Assembly: GCF_900115225.1 (NCBI RefSeq)
Contig: NZ_FOVR01000002.1
Location: 1-64,000 of the forward strand
From: Cohaesibacter marisflavi
GTDB taxonomy: Bacteria; Pseudomonadota; Alphaproteobacteria; Rhizobiales; Cohaesibacteraceae
Direction of reading: 5' to 3'
Length of the DNA: 64,000 nucleotides
The first letter of the stretch is position 1; every line of letters starts with the position of its first letter. This document shows, in pieces, positions 1-8,964 of this stretch. The translations under genes and the position numbers were made by a program. The notes beneath the pieces were generated by a model that saw nothing but the letters and a program-made list of their open reading frames with translations, was not told the origin of the DNA and did not search any database.

Positions 1-881
1 TCCACGGAGCTGGATGACAGATCCACCGCGGTTGGCGCATCATTGGTGCCGGTGACTTCAATGGTGACGGTGCCCTGATCGGTGGAGCCATTGCCATCAT
101 CTGCGGTATAGGTAAAGGAGACCTCACGGCTCTCACCCACAGCCAGATCATCAAAGGCCGTGCCCGGATCAAAGCTGTAGGAGCCGTCGTCATTCAGCGT
201 AACGATGCCCTCGGAGGGCTGGCCATCAAGGCTATAGCTGATCGTATCCCCATCCAGATCGGTCGCGGTGACAGAACTGGAAAGAACACTATTCTCGCCT
301 GTGGTCTCTGCGATGTCGTCTGCTTCAACAGGTGTGTTTTCCTCTGGTGTGCCGCCTCCATTTGCAGGAGGCAGCGTGCCACCCGAGGGTGACGCCGTGT
401 TGATCGGGCTGCTCTGTGCCGTCGGAAGAACAGAGGCCTCATCGTCGCTAAGCGGAGCTTCGCTGCGCGTCAAGTCTGCCGAGCCATTGTTGATGGAGAG
501 GATAGGGCTTTCCTGACCTGCGTTGGCAATATCTTCCGGGGCTGACAATCCGGAAGAGGAAACAGGAGAGACAAAATCATCACCAGCCGGGGCAGATGCA
601 AGCGAAGAGGGCTGTGTCGACAGAGAACCAGAGCCAACATCGGCAGCGCTGCCATCTGCTTCACCGGGTGACTGCGTCGGAAGCAGCGTTTCGTCCTCAT
701 TGGCGAGGCCATAATGAAGGTTCGGGTTCAGGATATCCTGACGCAGTGCAATATGGTCGCCGGTGTCGTAGTCACTGGCTTTTTCCATTTCTGCTTTTTG
801 CAGGGTCTGCTGGGCGCGGTTGGATTCAAATTTGGATGCAGCCGCTTCGGATTTTACATCTGGGGTATTGGTGTCAGCCAT
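1..881 (-). CDS. Large VCBS-repeat surface protein, N-terminal part (runs off the left edge)
   Basis: An open frame runs leftward from an ATG at 881 and reaches base 1 without a stop, so at least 293 residues are present and the C-terminus is missing. A good ribosome site (TTAAGGAA) precedes the ATG. The protein begins MADTNTPDVKSEAAASK, without a cleavable signal peptide. Residues about 60-190 are a low-complexity Ser/Pro/Ala/Glu linker. After that comes a repeat of the VCBS/cadherin-like type, with DLDGDTISYSLDG, then FTYTADDGNGS, then VTGTNDAPTAVDL; the last is the classic VCBS boundary motif. Such proteins are usually giant adhesins or biofilm matrix proteins exported by type I secretion through a C-terminal signal, which would lie outside the window. 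The divergent gene cluster at 1159-8737 encodes a complete type I exporter, presumably for this protein. Repeat number and the secretion signal cannot be judged here. Confidence 0.85.
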   Translation of the reverse strand, partial: MADTNTPDVKSEAAASKFESNRAQQTLQKAEMEKASDYDTGDHIALRQDILNPNLHYGLANEDETLLPTQSPGEADGSAADVGSGSLSTQPSSLASAPAGDDFVSPVSSSGLSAPEDIANAGQESPILSINNGSADLTRSEAPLSDDEASVLPTAQSSPINTASPSGGTLPPANGGGTPEENTPVEADDIAETTGENSVLSSSVTATDLDGDTISYSLDGQPSEGIVTLNDDGSYSFDPGTAFDDLAVGESREVSFTYTADDGNGSTDQGTVTIEVTGTNDAPTAVDLSSSSV

Positions 882-1010
882 TGCCAGGTTCCTTAACTCG
901 ATTACGCCTTCTGCGATCAGGCATTTGGCCCTGACGCTATAATATGCGTGCTTAATCGGGCCTTTCGGAAACTGGTTATGAATGGGTTAAGAGCGGCTTT
1001 TTCGGTTTAA

Positions 1011-1039
1011 TTGAATTGGAATTGTCTAAAAATTACAAA
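1011..1039 (+). promoter_or_regulatory. Candidate promoter of the type I secretion operon
   Basis: TTGAAT (1011-1016) and TACAAA (1034-1039) are separated by 17 bases and lie about 110 bases upstream of the first ABC gene. The rest of the 882-1158 intergenic region is AT-rich and must also hold the leftward promoter of the VCBS gene. An isolated TATAAT at 938-943 has no convincing -35 partner on either strand. Confidence 0.4.
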
Positions 1040-1158
1040 GGTGGTTAAGAAAAGATCAAGAGAGTTGGCGCCATATTGGGGAAGTCTGGAAATTTCCGTT
1101 AACTCAATTGTCCTCCCGGTCACCACTGCGGCAGGGTAATGACACATGAGCGCAATGA

Positions 1159-2970
1159 ATGATGACAGGTCGCAAGCCTGAAAAACCAAACGGCATGATC
1201 GCTGCCTTTCGAGCTGGCGTAGCGCGGTTCCACGCGGTTTTTCAACCTCCTAGCTCCATGCAGACAACATGGTTCGCAGAACAGGTACGTGTTCCCAAGC
1301 GGATCATGGCGGCGTCTTTTGTCATCAATATGCTCGGACTGGGTATGCCCTTGGTCATCTTGCAGATTTATGACCGCATCATACCCAACCAGTCTTATGC
1401 GACGCTGTTCTATTTGATTGCTGGTCTCGTCACCGTGCTGATCCTTGATACCCTTCTGAAAGTGGTTCGCTCGCATATCTCCGGCTGGTCTTCATCCTAT
1501 ATTGATTATGTGTCAGGCGTGGAGGCGATCCAACGGATCTTGCGAGCGCCGCCCGAGGCTTTGGAAAAGAGCGCGGCCAGTACGCATATTGATCGCATGA
1601 ATGCGCTCTCGACCACTGCGCGTATGTTTGCCGGTCCAGCCCGGATGGGGCTGGTTGATTTGCCCTTTATCTTCATTTTTCTGGGCGTGATGGCCATCGT
1701 CAGCCCGACCATCGCCGGATTGCTGGTTGCTGTCTTTTCCATTTTCGCCTGGCGGCTGCTCAAGCGCGCCAAGGATATCCAGAGCCTGCAGGATGAACGC
1801 CAACAGTTGGATCGGCGCAAATATGACTTCGTGATTGAAGCTTTGTCGGGCATTGAATCGATCAAGACCATGTCTTGTGAGCCCCAGATGATGCGCCGTT
1901 ATGAGCGGCTGCAGGAAGCCATTGCCGTTGCCTTTCATCGTTCGGTCAAACTGGACGGGGCAACGCAGTCCCTGAGTGCTTCCTTTGCTTCCATCACCAT
2001 GATCACGATTGTTTCCAGCGGGGCCTTGCTTGTCATTGAGGGCACCCAGTCCATTGGGTCGCTGGCTTGTTGTCTGCTGCTGGGGGGCCGGGCGGTCGAG
2101 GTTCTGGTGCGTTCTGTTCGCTCGTGGAGTGAATTGAGTAATTTCGATCTGGTCAAGCAGAATGTTGACGAACTCCTGTCGGTCAATCCAGAGCCGGACA
2201 AGGTGATGGCTCCTGCCGAACTGGCGTCCGGAGAGGTCATCCTGGATGAAGCTGTTATGGCGTCCCGAATGGGCGATGGCCATGGCGCTTACCGGATCTC
2301 TATGATCATTCCCCATGGGGCCACCATCGGGATCAAGGGCAATCTGACGAGCGATGATCATGATTTCCTCAGAATTCTGCGCACCAAGATCGCTCCGGAC
2401 GGGGGCAATATCCTCTTGGGTGGGCGTTCGATCCACGATCTGGTGAACTCTGATGTTTCTGCTTCCATTGCCTATGTTTCCAACAGTCCGGCTATTTTCA
2501 GCGGATCGATTCTGGACAATCTCACGCTGTTCAACCCTCGTGAGGGGTTGCAGAATGCGCGTGAAGCCGCCCAATTGATCGGGCTGGAAAGTGACATCCA
2601 ACAACTGCCTCATGGCTATGACATGATGCTTGGTTCGGGTGGCAACGAAACGCTGCCGCCGAGCTTTCGCCAGCGTATCTGCATTGCAAGAGCCATTGCC
2701 AGTAAGCCCAAAATTCTCATTCTGGAAGAAGCCAACGCCATGCTGGATCAGCGCTCTGACACCCTTTTACGCAAAGGGATAGAGGCCTTGCGTGGCTCCA
2801 TGACCATTATCTTCTTGTCAAACCGTCCCTCCTTTCTCTCCCTTGCCGATCAGCAGGTCATTCTCAAAGATGGTGCGCTCATGCCGTTTGAGGGCGCCCA
2901 AGCGCGTCAACAGGCTGCATCGCGACCAGACGCCAAAGACGCCAAATCAGCCGTTGGAGGCGTGGAATGA
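1159..2970 (+). CDS. Type I secretion ABC transporter subunit with degenerate nucleotide-binding domain
   Basis: This 603-residue protein has the layout of a type I secretion permease/ATPase. Membrane segments fall in about residues 45-330, and an ABC domain from about 360 ends near 580. The ABC domain has lost most catalytic motifs. The Walker A position reads GIKGNLTSDDHDFL, with no GKS/T lysine. The Q-loop Gln is Asn (YVSNSP). The LSGGQ signature reads LPPSF. Walker B ends ILILEEANAMLD, and the switch His is Asn (FLSNRP). It is therefore probably an ATP-binding-impaired partner in a heteromeric exporter with the next gene, which overlaps it by 4 bases. ATG at 1159 or 1162 gives the frame; an out-of-frame ATG at 1146 with a better ribosome site opens only an 11-codon peptide. 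The substrate is inferred to be the divergent VCBS protein. Confidence 0.85.
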   Translation: MMTGRKPEKPNGMIAAFRAGVARFHAVFQPPSSMQTTWFAEQVRVPKRIMAASFVINMLGLGMPLVILQIYDRIIPNQSYATLFYLIAGLVTVLILDTLLKVVRSHISGWSSSYIDYVSGVEAIQRILRAPPEALEKSAASTHIDRMNALSTTARMFAGPARMGLVDLPFIFIFLGVMAIVSPTIAGLLVAVFSIFAWRLLKRAKDIQSLQDERQQLDRRKYDFVIEALSGIESIKTMSCEPQMMRRYERLQEAIAVAFHRSVKLDGATQSLSASFASITMITIVSSGALLVIEGTQSIGSLACCLLLGGRAVEVLVRSVRSWSELSNFDLVKQNVDELLSVNPEPDKVMAPAELASGEVILDEAVMASRMGDGHGAYRISMIIPHGATIGIKGNLTSDDHDFLRILRTKIAPDGGNILLGGRSIHDLVNSDVSASIAYVSNSPAIFSGSILDNLTLFNPREGLQNAREAAQLIGLESDIQQLPHGYDMMLGSGGNETLPPSFRQRICIARAIASKPKILILEEANAMLDQRSDTLLRKGIEALRGSMTIIFLSNRPSFLSLADQQVILKDGALMPFEGAQARQQAASRPDAKDAKSAVGGVE

Positions 2971-5501
2971 TAGACGATACAAGAAGGAGAAACGGCCAGT
3001 CTTCCAATAAGGAACAGCCCGGGCCAGAAGAGCAAAGAGCGCAAGGGGTTGGCAAGCTTCAGATCAAGCCGATTGCACCAGCCAAGCGTAGCGGCAGGGG
3101 CAAGGCGCGGGGCAAACCGATGTTGCTCAAGCGGGCCGACGACAATCCGCTTGAAGGCGCAACCCTATCCGAAGCGGCCCGTCATGCCAGCGAAGAGGAT
3201 GTGAGTCTTGCGGAGCTGGCAGATTATTCGGCTGATCAACATTTTGCGGCAGATGTAGGCAAGTCAAAGCCTGAAGAGCGGAAGGATCGCAACGCTGAGG
3301 AAGCGTATCGGCCAGCTTGTAGTAGCGAAAGCTTGTCTGGGCAGGAGATGCCCTTCTCTGATTTTGAACAGCGTCTTGGTATCAAAGAACGCTGGTCGGG
3401 GATTGATTATACCAGTTCGGCAGGCCGGTGCGTTCAGGTTTTGCTGGCGCTTATCGGCTGGGCGGGGAGCGGACGTCATCTGGCGCAGGTGCTGCCCCAT
3501 TTCAATACCGTTCATGACATGACGGGGCTGAGAGCCGTTCTGACACGGCTCAATTATGTAGCCATTTCGGATGAAGCCAAGCTTGCCACCCTGTCGGAAG
3601 AAAAGCTGCCCTGCCTGTATCAGGATGAAGCGGACGACACTGTCCGTATCGTTCTTTCCGTCGACTTTGGTGCCGATCGGATAACCTGCTTTAATGGTCG
3701 GACCGGCGAGGAGGAGATCATTGCCTGCCCCGGGCAGCCGGTGATCATCCACCATATCAAGCCGTTGGACGTGGTCAGCCGCACCCGTTTTGTCCAATCC
3801 TTCGGCTGGGTGACCCACGCTGCGGCATCCTTTCGCAAGCTGTTCTTCTCGCTGTTTGTCATCAATTTCGGCATCAATCTGGCCGCCATGGCCGTGCCCA
3901 TCTTCATCATGACTGTCTATGGTTACGCGATCCCGTCCAAAGCGCCGGGTAGTCTGATGATGTTTGTCCTCGGCGTGGGCATGATCGTTGCGGCGGACTA
4001 TGCGCTGCGGTCCCTGCGTACGCGCATTCTGGCCTATGTCGGCGCTCGCTTCGATACCGCTCTGTCGGTTGAGGTCTTCCAGCGCCTTCTCTATCTGCCC
4101 TATAGCATGGTGCAGAATGCCTCCATCGGTGCGCAGCTGGCGCGATTGCGGCAATTTGAAAAATTGCGTGAAATCTTTCTGGGTTCCTTCGGCACCGCCG
4201 TTCTGGACCTGCCCTTCGTGCTCGTCTTTATCACGGCCATTGCGCTGATCGGCGGCTGGATCGCGGCCATTCCTGCTACGCTGGTGGGGCTCTATGCGAT
4301 ATTGGCCATGGTCACCATTCCGATCGCCAAGCGCCAGACCATGCAATCGGGCGATGCCAAATCCAAGAAACAGAACATCATGATGGAGCTGTTTCTGATG
4401 CATCGCGAAATCAAAAATGTCGGTGGGGAAGCCATCTGGCAGAAACGCTATGAGGACGCAGCCGCCAGCTTTGCTGCTCTTGATTTCCGTGCGCAGCATT
4501 TCTCCCGCCAAGTGCAGACCATCTCGCAAGCCCTGTCCATGGGGGCTGGCATCACCACCTTGGGAGCAGGTACGATCATGGTGATGGAAGGGGATCTGGG
4601 CGTTGGCGGATTGATTGCGATCATGGCCCTCATCTGGCGGGTTCTGGCGCCCCTGCAGAATGCCTTTCTCAGCCTTTCCCGTGTGGGCAAGCTGATTGAA
4701 GCCATCCGCATGGTGAATAATCTGATGCGCACCCAGCCAGAGCGCATGCCCGGTATCGTGCCGAGCATTTCGCGTAAATTTCAGGGGCACATATCAACCA
4801 AGAATCTATCCTTCCGTTATCCGCAGGCTGCAGACGCCGCGATCAAGAATGCCAATGTGACCATCAATCCAGGCGAAATCGTCGCCATTACCGGACCAAG
4901 CGGCGGCGGTAAATCCACTTTCCTTAAATTGCTGGCCGGTCTTTATCGTCCTGTCGCTGGTGCGGTGGGTTTTGACCATCTGGATATCCGGCAGATCGAT
5001 TTGGGCGAATTGCGCTTCGAGATCAGCTACCAGCCAGACAATGCCACTTTTTTCTACGGAACGGTTGCGCAGAATTTTCATCTCAATGACCCTGAGGCCG
5101 ATTGTGCCAAGATGGCGGGGCTCATGCAGACCTTCGATATTGAGGCAGACCATCCGGATTTGCCTGAGGGGATGGAAACACGCCTGAAGGCGGAAACCGT
5201 GCATCAGATGTCGGATGCGCTCAAACAGAAGCTTTTGCTATGCCGCAGCTTCAGCAAATCCGCGACCTACTATTTTCTTGACGAGCCCGCCAACTATCTG
5301 GACTTCGAAACCGATCACAAATTCATGGATCACCTGCAAGCCATGCGGGGCGAGGCTACCATTCTTTTTACCACGCAGCGGCCTAGCCACATGAAAATGG
5401 CAGACCGCATACTGGTGCTGCATGAAGGGCAGGTCATCATGAATGGGCCGCCTGAAAAGATCTTGCCGCAATTGGACAGCTTCAACAAATCGGTTGCCTA
5501 A
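2967..5501 (+). CDS. Type I secretion ABC transporter subunit with long N-terminal extension
   Basis: This 844-residue protein partners the preceding subunit and overlaps it by 4 bases (ATGA). Residues 1-130 are charged and low in complexity. About 140-270 resembles the C39-peptidase-like domain of HlyB-type exporters, with no evident catalytic Cys-His pair. About 285-560 carries the membrane domain and 600-840 the ABC domain. Walker A is intact (GPSGGGKST, about 642-650) and Walker B is YYFLDEPANYLD, but the signature reads MSDAL instead of LSGGQ and the switch region reads FTTQRP without His. Taken with the upstream subunit, one composite site keeps only a Walker A/B and the other keeps almost nothing. 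Energy use in this exporter must differ from canonical homodimeric HlyB/LapB. Family assignment is firm; the mechanism is inference. Confidence 0.85.
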   Translation: MIDDTRRRNGQSSNKEQPGPEEQRAQGVGKLQIKPIAPAKRSGRGKARGKPMLLKRADDNPLEGATLSEAARHASEEDVSLAELADYSADQHFAADVGKSKPEERKDRNAEEAYRPACSSESLSGQEMPFSDFEQRLGIKERWSGIDYTSSAGRCVQVLLALIGWAGSGRHLAQVLPHFNTVHDMTGLRAVLTRLNYVAISDEAKLATLSEEKLPCLYQDEADDTVRIVLSVDFGADRITCFNGRTGEEEIIACPGQPVIIHHIKPLDVVSRTRFVQSFGWVTHAAASFRKLFFSLFVINFGINLAAMAVPIFIMTVYGYAIPSKAPGSLMMFVLGVGMIVAADYALRSLRTRILAYVGARFDTALSVEVFQRLLYLPYSMVQNASIGAQLARLRQFEKLREIFLGSFGTAVLDLPFVLVFITAIALIGGWIAAIPATLVGLYAILAMVTIPIAKRQTMQSGDAKSKKQNIMMELFLMHREIKNVGGEAIWQKRYEDAAASFAALDFRAQHFSRQVQTISQALSMGAGITTLGAGTIMVMEGDLGVGGLIAIMALIWRVLAPLQNAFLSLSRVGKLIEAIRMVNNLMRTQPERMPGIVPSISRKFQGHISTKNLSFRYPQAADAAIKNANVTINPGEIVAITGPSGGGKSTFLKLLAGLYRPVAGAVGFDHLDIRQIDLGELRFEISYQPDNATFFYGTVAQNFHLNDPEADCAKMAGLMQTFDIEADHPDLPEGMETRLKAETVHQMSDALKQKLLLCRSFSKSATYYFLDEPANYLDFETDHKFMDHLQAMRGEATILFTTQRPSHMKMADRILVLHEGQVIMNGPPEKILPQLDSFNKSVA

Positions 5502-5690
5502 GACAGATCTCTCAAACAGACGTCTTTTGGGCAAGGATGTATTAACCCTAAGCGCGCTATTGTTGACTTGGTGTTGTGGCATAGGCTGCTCGCGAACATG
5601 TGGGATCATATTCCAGAAGGGAAAGCTGGTCGGTTTTCCGGTCTCGAGTATGAGCATAACGGGTACGGGTCTTGCGCTTTTCCTAGGAAA

Positions 5691-7052
5691 ATGCGAGGGC
5701 ATTCCGGGGTGAATTCAGTGAAGTTGTTTGCTTCAAAAAGCACAGGTCTTGACTCCAAGACCCTGACATTGCCGCTGGCGCTGGAGGCTGAACAGCCGCC
5801 CCAGCTCTTTGCCTATGTGGTGACGGGGTGCTTTATTTTTCTGGGAGCCTTCATCATCTGGGCCTTTGTCACCTCTGTGCTGGAGGTTACCCATGCTGGC
5901 GGTCAGATACAGCCGGCTGGCTCTGTCCAGACCATCCAGCATCTTGAGGGTGGCTATATCGACCAGATTCTGGTGTCCGAGGGCGACAGGGTCAAGGCTG
6001 GCCAGCCGCTGGTGCGTTTGCGCCCGACGGCAACCGAAAGCGAGCGCGACCAACTGGCCATCAGGGCTGCGTCCCTTCGTATGGCGATCTCCACCACTGA
6101 TGCTCTCATGCAGCAGCAGGAAAGCGTTTCCTTTGGCGAGGAAGGTCGCCTTTATAGCAACATTGCGCAGTCGCAAATGAGTGTCTTTTCCTCCGAGAAA
6201 GACCGTATCAATCGCGAGCTGGCCAAATATGCATCCCAGTTGGCCCGTCGCGAGGCGGAATATCGGGCGACGATTGCAGAGCAGAAAAGCGCCGTAAAGC
6301 GCATGGAGATTGCCAAGGAGCAGTTTACGATGCTCGATGGCCTGCTCAAGCAGCAATATGCATCCCGCCGCTCGGTGCTGGAAGCTGAAGCCGCGCTGGA
6401 AGAAGCGCGCTCCCGCCTTTATTCTCTTGATGGCCGGCTCTCGACAACGCGCGAGCAGGTCAAGGAAGCCCAGATACAGTTGGAAGAAGCTCGAGCCAAG
6501 ATCTTTAGCGATCTGGCCAAGGAAAAGTCCAAGAATGCCAGCGAACTGGCCGAGGTGGATCGCCTTTTGACCAAGCAGCAGGATCGTGTCACCAGCCTTG
6601 ATCTGACTGCGCCGACGGATGGCATTGTGCAGGAACTGCCGGTCAATTCGGTGGGGGCGGTGGTTCGCTCCGGCGAAGTGGTGGCGCGGATCGTGCCCGA
6701 TGACCGCAAGATCATCGCCGAGGTGCGCGTCAAACCGAAAGATATCGGCCATATCCATCTCAATGCCGACGCCAAGGTAACCGTTTCAACATTCGACCCC
6801 TATGTTTTCGGCTCGCTGGAAGGCAACGTGAAGACCATTTCGGCAACCTCCTTTGAGGATGAAAATGGCCAGCCTTATTTCAGGGTTCAGATCGCGCTTG
6901 ATCACAACGAGTTCAATCGCAAGGGCATGGCCTATCCGGTATTACCGGGCATGGTCGTGACCGCTGATATCGTGACTGGCTCCAAGTCGCTTGCGCGCTA
7001 TCTGCTTAAGCCGGTCTATCGATCCATGGATGTGGCTTTCTCCGAGCGCTGA
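5691..7052 (+). CDS. HlyD-family type I secretion membrane fusion protein
   Basis: This is the periplasmic adaptor linking the ABC exporter to an outer-membrane channel. From ATG 5691 it is 453 residues, the usual HlyD/LapC size. A cytoplasmic N-tail is followed by one membrane segment (FIFLGAFIIWAFVTSV, about 43-60). Next are a biotinyl/lipoyl-like half with the family hallmark IQHLEGGYIDQILVSEGDRV, long alpha-helical coiled-coil hairpins (about 120-300), the second lipoyl half (LTAPTDGIVQELPV) and a C-terminal beta-barrel. The start is uncertain: the frame is open from TTG 5568 and ATG 5598, and GTG codons at 5709 and 5718 are alternatives. ATG 5691 is preferred because AGGAA lies just upstream and the length fits. 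It is third in the secretion operon, after a 189-base gap that contains no other gene. Confidence 0.88.
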   Translation: MRGHSGVNSVKLFASKSTGLDSKTLTLPLALEAEQPPQLFAYVVTGCFIFLGAFIIWAFVTSVLEVTHAGGQIQPAGSVQTIQHLEGGYIDQILVSEGDRVKAGQPLVRLRPTATESERDQLAIRAASLRMAISTTDALMQQQESVSFGEEGRLYSNIAQSQMSVFSSEKDRINRELAKYASQLARREAEYRATIAEQKSAVKRMEIAKEQFTMLDGLLKQQYASRRSVLEAEAALEEARSRLYSLDGRLSTTREQVKEAQIQLEEARAKIFSDLAKEKSKNASELAEVDRLLTKQQDRVTSLDLTAPTDGIVQELPVNSVGAVVRSGEVVARIVPDDRKIIAEVRVKPKDIGHIHLNADAKVTVSTFDPYVFGSLEGNVKTISATSFEDENGQPYFRVQIALDHNEFNRKGMAYPVLPGMVVTADIVTGSKSLARYLLKPVYRSMDVAFSER

Positions 7053-7231
7053 CACTCCATGAAAGTCCTTGAGATGAATGGGTCGGATCCCGGGCCGCTT
7101 TTCTCAACATATCCTTGATTTAATTGCTCATATGGGCCGACAACTGGTTTGCATGTCTGCATATTTCCGCTTTATTAACCATAATTCCATAAGACTGGAG
7201 GGAGGTGACGCGTAAGCGGCGAGCTCCAACC

Positions 7232-8737
7232 ATGTCCTCGCAGTGGAAGATCAGCATGAATGGCAAAGAGAGAACAGGTATGGCAATTGCCACGACGGGC
7301 AAGGCCGAAGGGGGCTCCCGTCGGGTCGGGCTTGGCGCCCGCTTTGCCTCTTTGCTGCTGAGCGCTTCCCTGTGTCTTTTGGTGCGCCCCGCGCTGGCGG
7401 ACAATCTGGCACAGATGCTCTATGACGTTTACGACAACAATCCCGAGATCCACGCATCGGAAGCCGGCCTTGCCATCAGGCAGGCCGAAACAAAAAAGGC
7501 CAATGCGGCCTTCATGCCGCAGGTCAGCGCTTATGCCTCCCAGTCGATGGTGGAGGAACGGCTCAAGTCGGGCCGCACCGAGCGTACGCGCACCAGCCAG
7601 TATGGCATCAAGGCCAGCCAGCGCCTGTTTAATGGTTTTCAGGGCAGGAACAATCTGATCAAGGCCAAATATGAAGAAAAGTCTGGCTTTTATCTGCTGA
7701 AAAACCGGGAGCGAGAAGTCCTGCTCGAAGCGGTCAAGGCTTATATGGATGTTTATGCCGCGCGCAGGATGATTGCCTTGCGGCGCGACCATGTGGCCAA
7801 TCTGGAAAAGCAGCATAGAGCAACAAGAGCCCGCATTCGTGCCGGAGAGTTGACCAGAACCGATCTGGCCAAGACCGAAGCGTTGCTCTATCGGGCCCGA
7901 GCTGCACTGGAGGGGGCGCACGCCGATCTGGGCGGAGCGTCCGGTCGCTATGAAGCGCTGGTGGGCTATCGTCCCGGCGAGTTGATTTATCCGCAGATGC
8001 CTGTGCGCTATTTGCCTGCCGATGAAACCGAGGCGGTGAAAAAGGCCCTGCGCATGCACCCCGACCTGAGGGCTTCACGCGCCAATGACAAGGCGGCAGA
8101 CTATGCGGTCAAATCTGCACAAGGGGCTTTTCTACCCACGATCGATCTGAATGGGGATATCTCGGAGAATTTGGCTTCAAGCGCGGCGCAAACCAACAAG
8201 TCCGAGCGCAGCCTTTCCTTGCGCCTCAGTCTGCCTCTGTTTGATGGCGGTGCACGCTCCGCCGAAGTACAGAAGGCACGGGCTGCGCACAGCCAGCAGG
8301 TTCATCAGACCAATGCTTTGCGGGCGCGGATCAAGGCCAACGCGCGTGAGCAATTTCTCAGATATCAGGCCGCAGTCGCATCCATGCGACAGGCGAGCGC
8401 AGAAGTAAAGGCAGCCAGCAACCTGCTGCGCGGCATCAAGATGGAAGAGAAGGCCGGGCAACGCTCCTACCTTGATATTCTGGATGCAGAAGTTTCACTG
8501 CTTGATGCCCGTGAGCTGGAAATCTATTCACAGGCAGACAGCGTCATCGCGATCTACAGCTATCTCGCAGCCACCGGTCAGTTGACTGTTTCTGGTGCTC
8601 GCAAGGAATATGTAAGCAATGATCCACAAGCCGCCGCTGCTGTTGCCAGAGCCCGGCAAATGGCAGAGCTGAAAGCAAGGCCTGCCAAGAAGGCTGGACC
8701 TCGTCTGTCCGATGACCCCTGGAATGGTCTGCGCTGA
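7232..8737 (+). CDS. TolC-family outer-membrane channel of the type I system
   Basis: This TolC/OEP-family protein is the outer-membrane and periplasmic exit duct for type I secretion. From ATG 7232 it is 501 residues. An N-region rich in Arg is followed by the hydrophobic core FASLLLSASLCLLV and an ALA-D cleavage site, a normal signal peptide. Two OEP repeats follow, each starting in the TolC manner (the first with NPEIHASEAGLAIRQAE, the second around MHPDLRASRANDKAA), plus long helical stretches. Possible starts are GTG 7205, ATG 7232, 7256 and 7280; all keep the signal peptide. It closes the four-gene exporter. The order ABC-ABC-HlyD-TolC, with the substrate gene divergent, is typical of large adhesin loci. 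No obvious terminator follows it. Confidence 0.88.
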   Translation: MSSQWKISMNGKERTGMAIATTGKAEGGSRRVGLGARFASLLLSASLCLLVRPALADNLAQMLYDVYDNNPEIHASEAGLAIRQAETKKANAAFMPQVSAYASQSMVEERLKSGRTERTRTSQYGIKASQRLFNGFQGRNNLIKAKYEEKSGFYLLKNREREVLLEAVKAYMDVYAARRMIALRRDHVANLEKQHRATRARIRAGELTRTDLAKTEALLYRARAALEGAHADLGGASGRYEALVGYRPGELIYPQMPVRYLPADETEAVKKALRMHPDLRASRANDKAADYAVKSAQGAFLPTIDLNGDISENLASSAAQTNKSERSLSLRLSLPLFDGGARSAEVQKARAAHSQQVHQTNALRARIKANAREQFLRYQAAVASMRQASAEVKAASNLLRGIKMEEKAGQRSYLDILDAEVSLLDARELEIYSQADSVIAIYSYLAATGQLTVSGARKEYVSNDPQAAAAVARARQMAELKARPAKKAGPRLSDDPWNGLR

Positions 8738-8779
8738 TTAAAACTCTCCCTGCATTCTGCTTTCGATCCAAAGTCCATT

Positions 8780-8807
8780 TTGGGTTACATGTGTTCATAA
8801 ATACAAT
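8780..8807 (+). promoter_or_regulatory. Weak candidate promoter for the REC-PAS-GGDEF-EAL gene
   Basis: TTGGGT (8780-8785) and TACAAT (8802-8807), 16 bases apart, lie in the AT-rich 227-base gap before the start at 8965. The -10 is good and the -35 poor. Confidence 0.3.
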
Positions 8808-8964
8808 ATTTACGATAGTCATACCTTTTGGACATCGGAAGCCAACTTTGCTCATTTTTGACCTGTGTCATTAACGTCTTTGTCCTACAGTGTCTCGAAA
8901 TTCGTCGAAGCCGTTCGCTCTTGGGGAAGAGCGGAAAACGCACAGGGGACACGCGGGGCTCAAA

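Noticed and set aside
938-943. Perfect TATAAT in the left intergenic region
   Set aside because: No -35 at a usable distance on either strand, so not called as a promoter by itself.
3264-4790. 508-codon leftward open frame
   Set aside because: Lies wholly antisense to the second ABC exporter gene, is rich in His/Gln/Asp as expected for a reverse-frame shadow, and has no recognisable motif.
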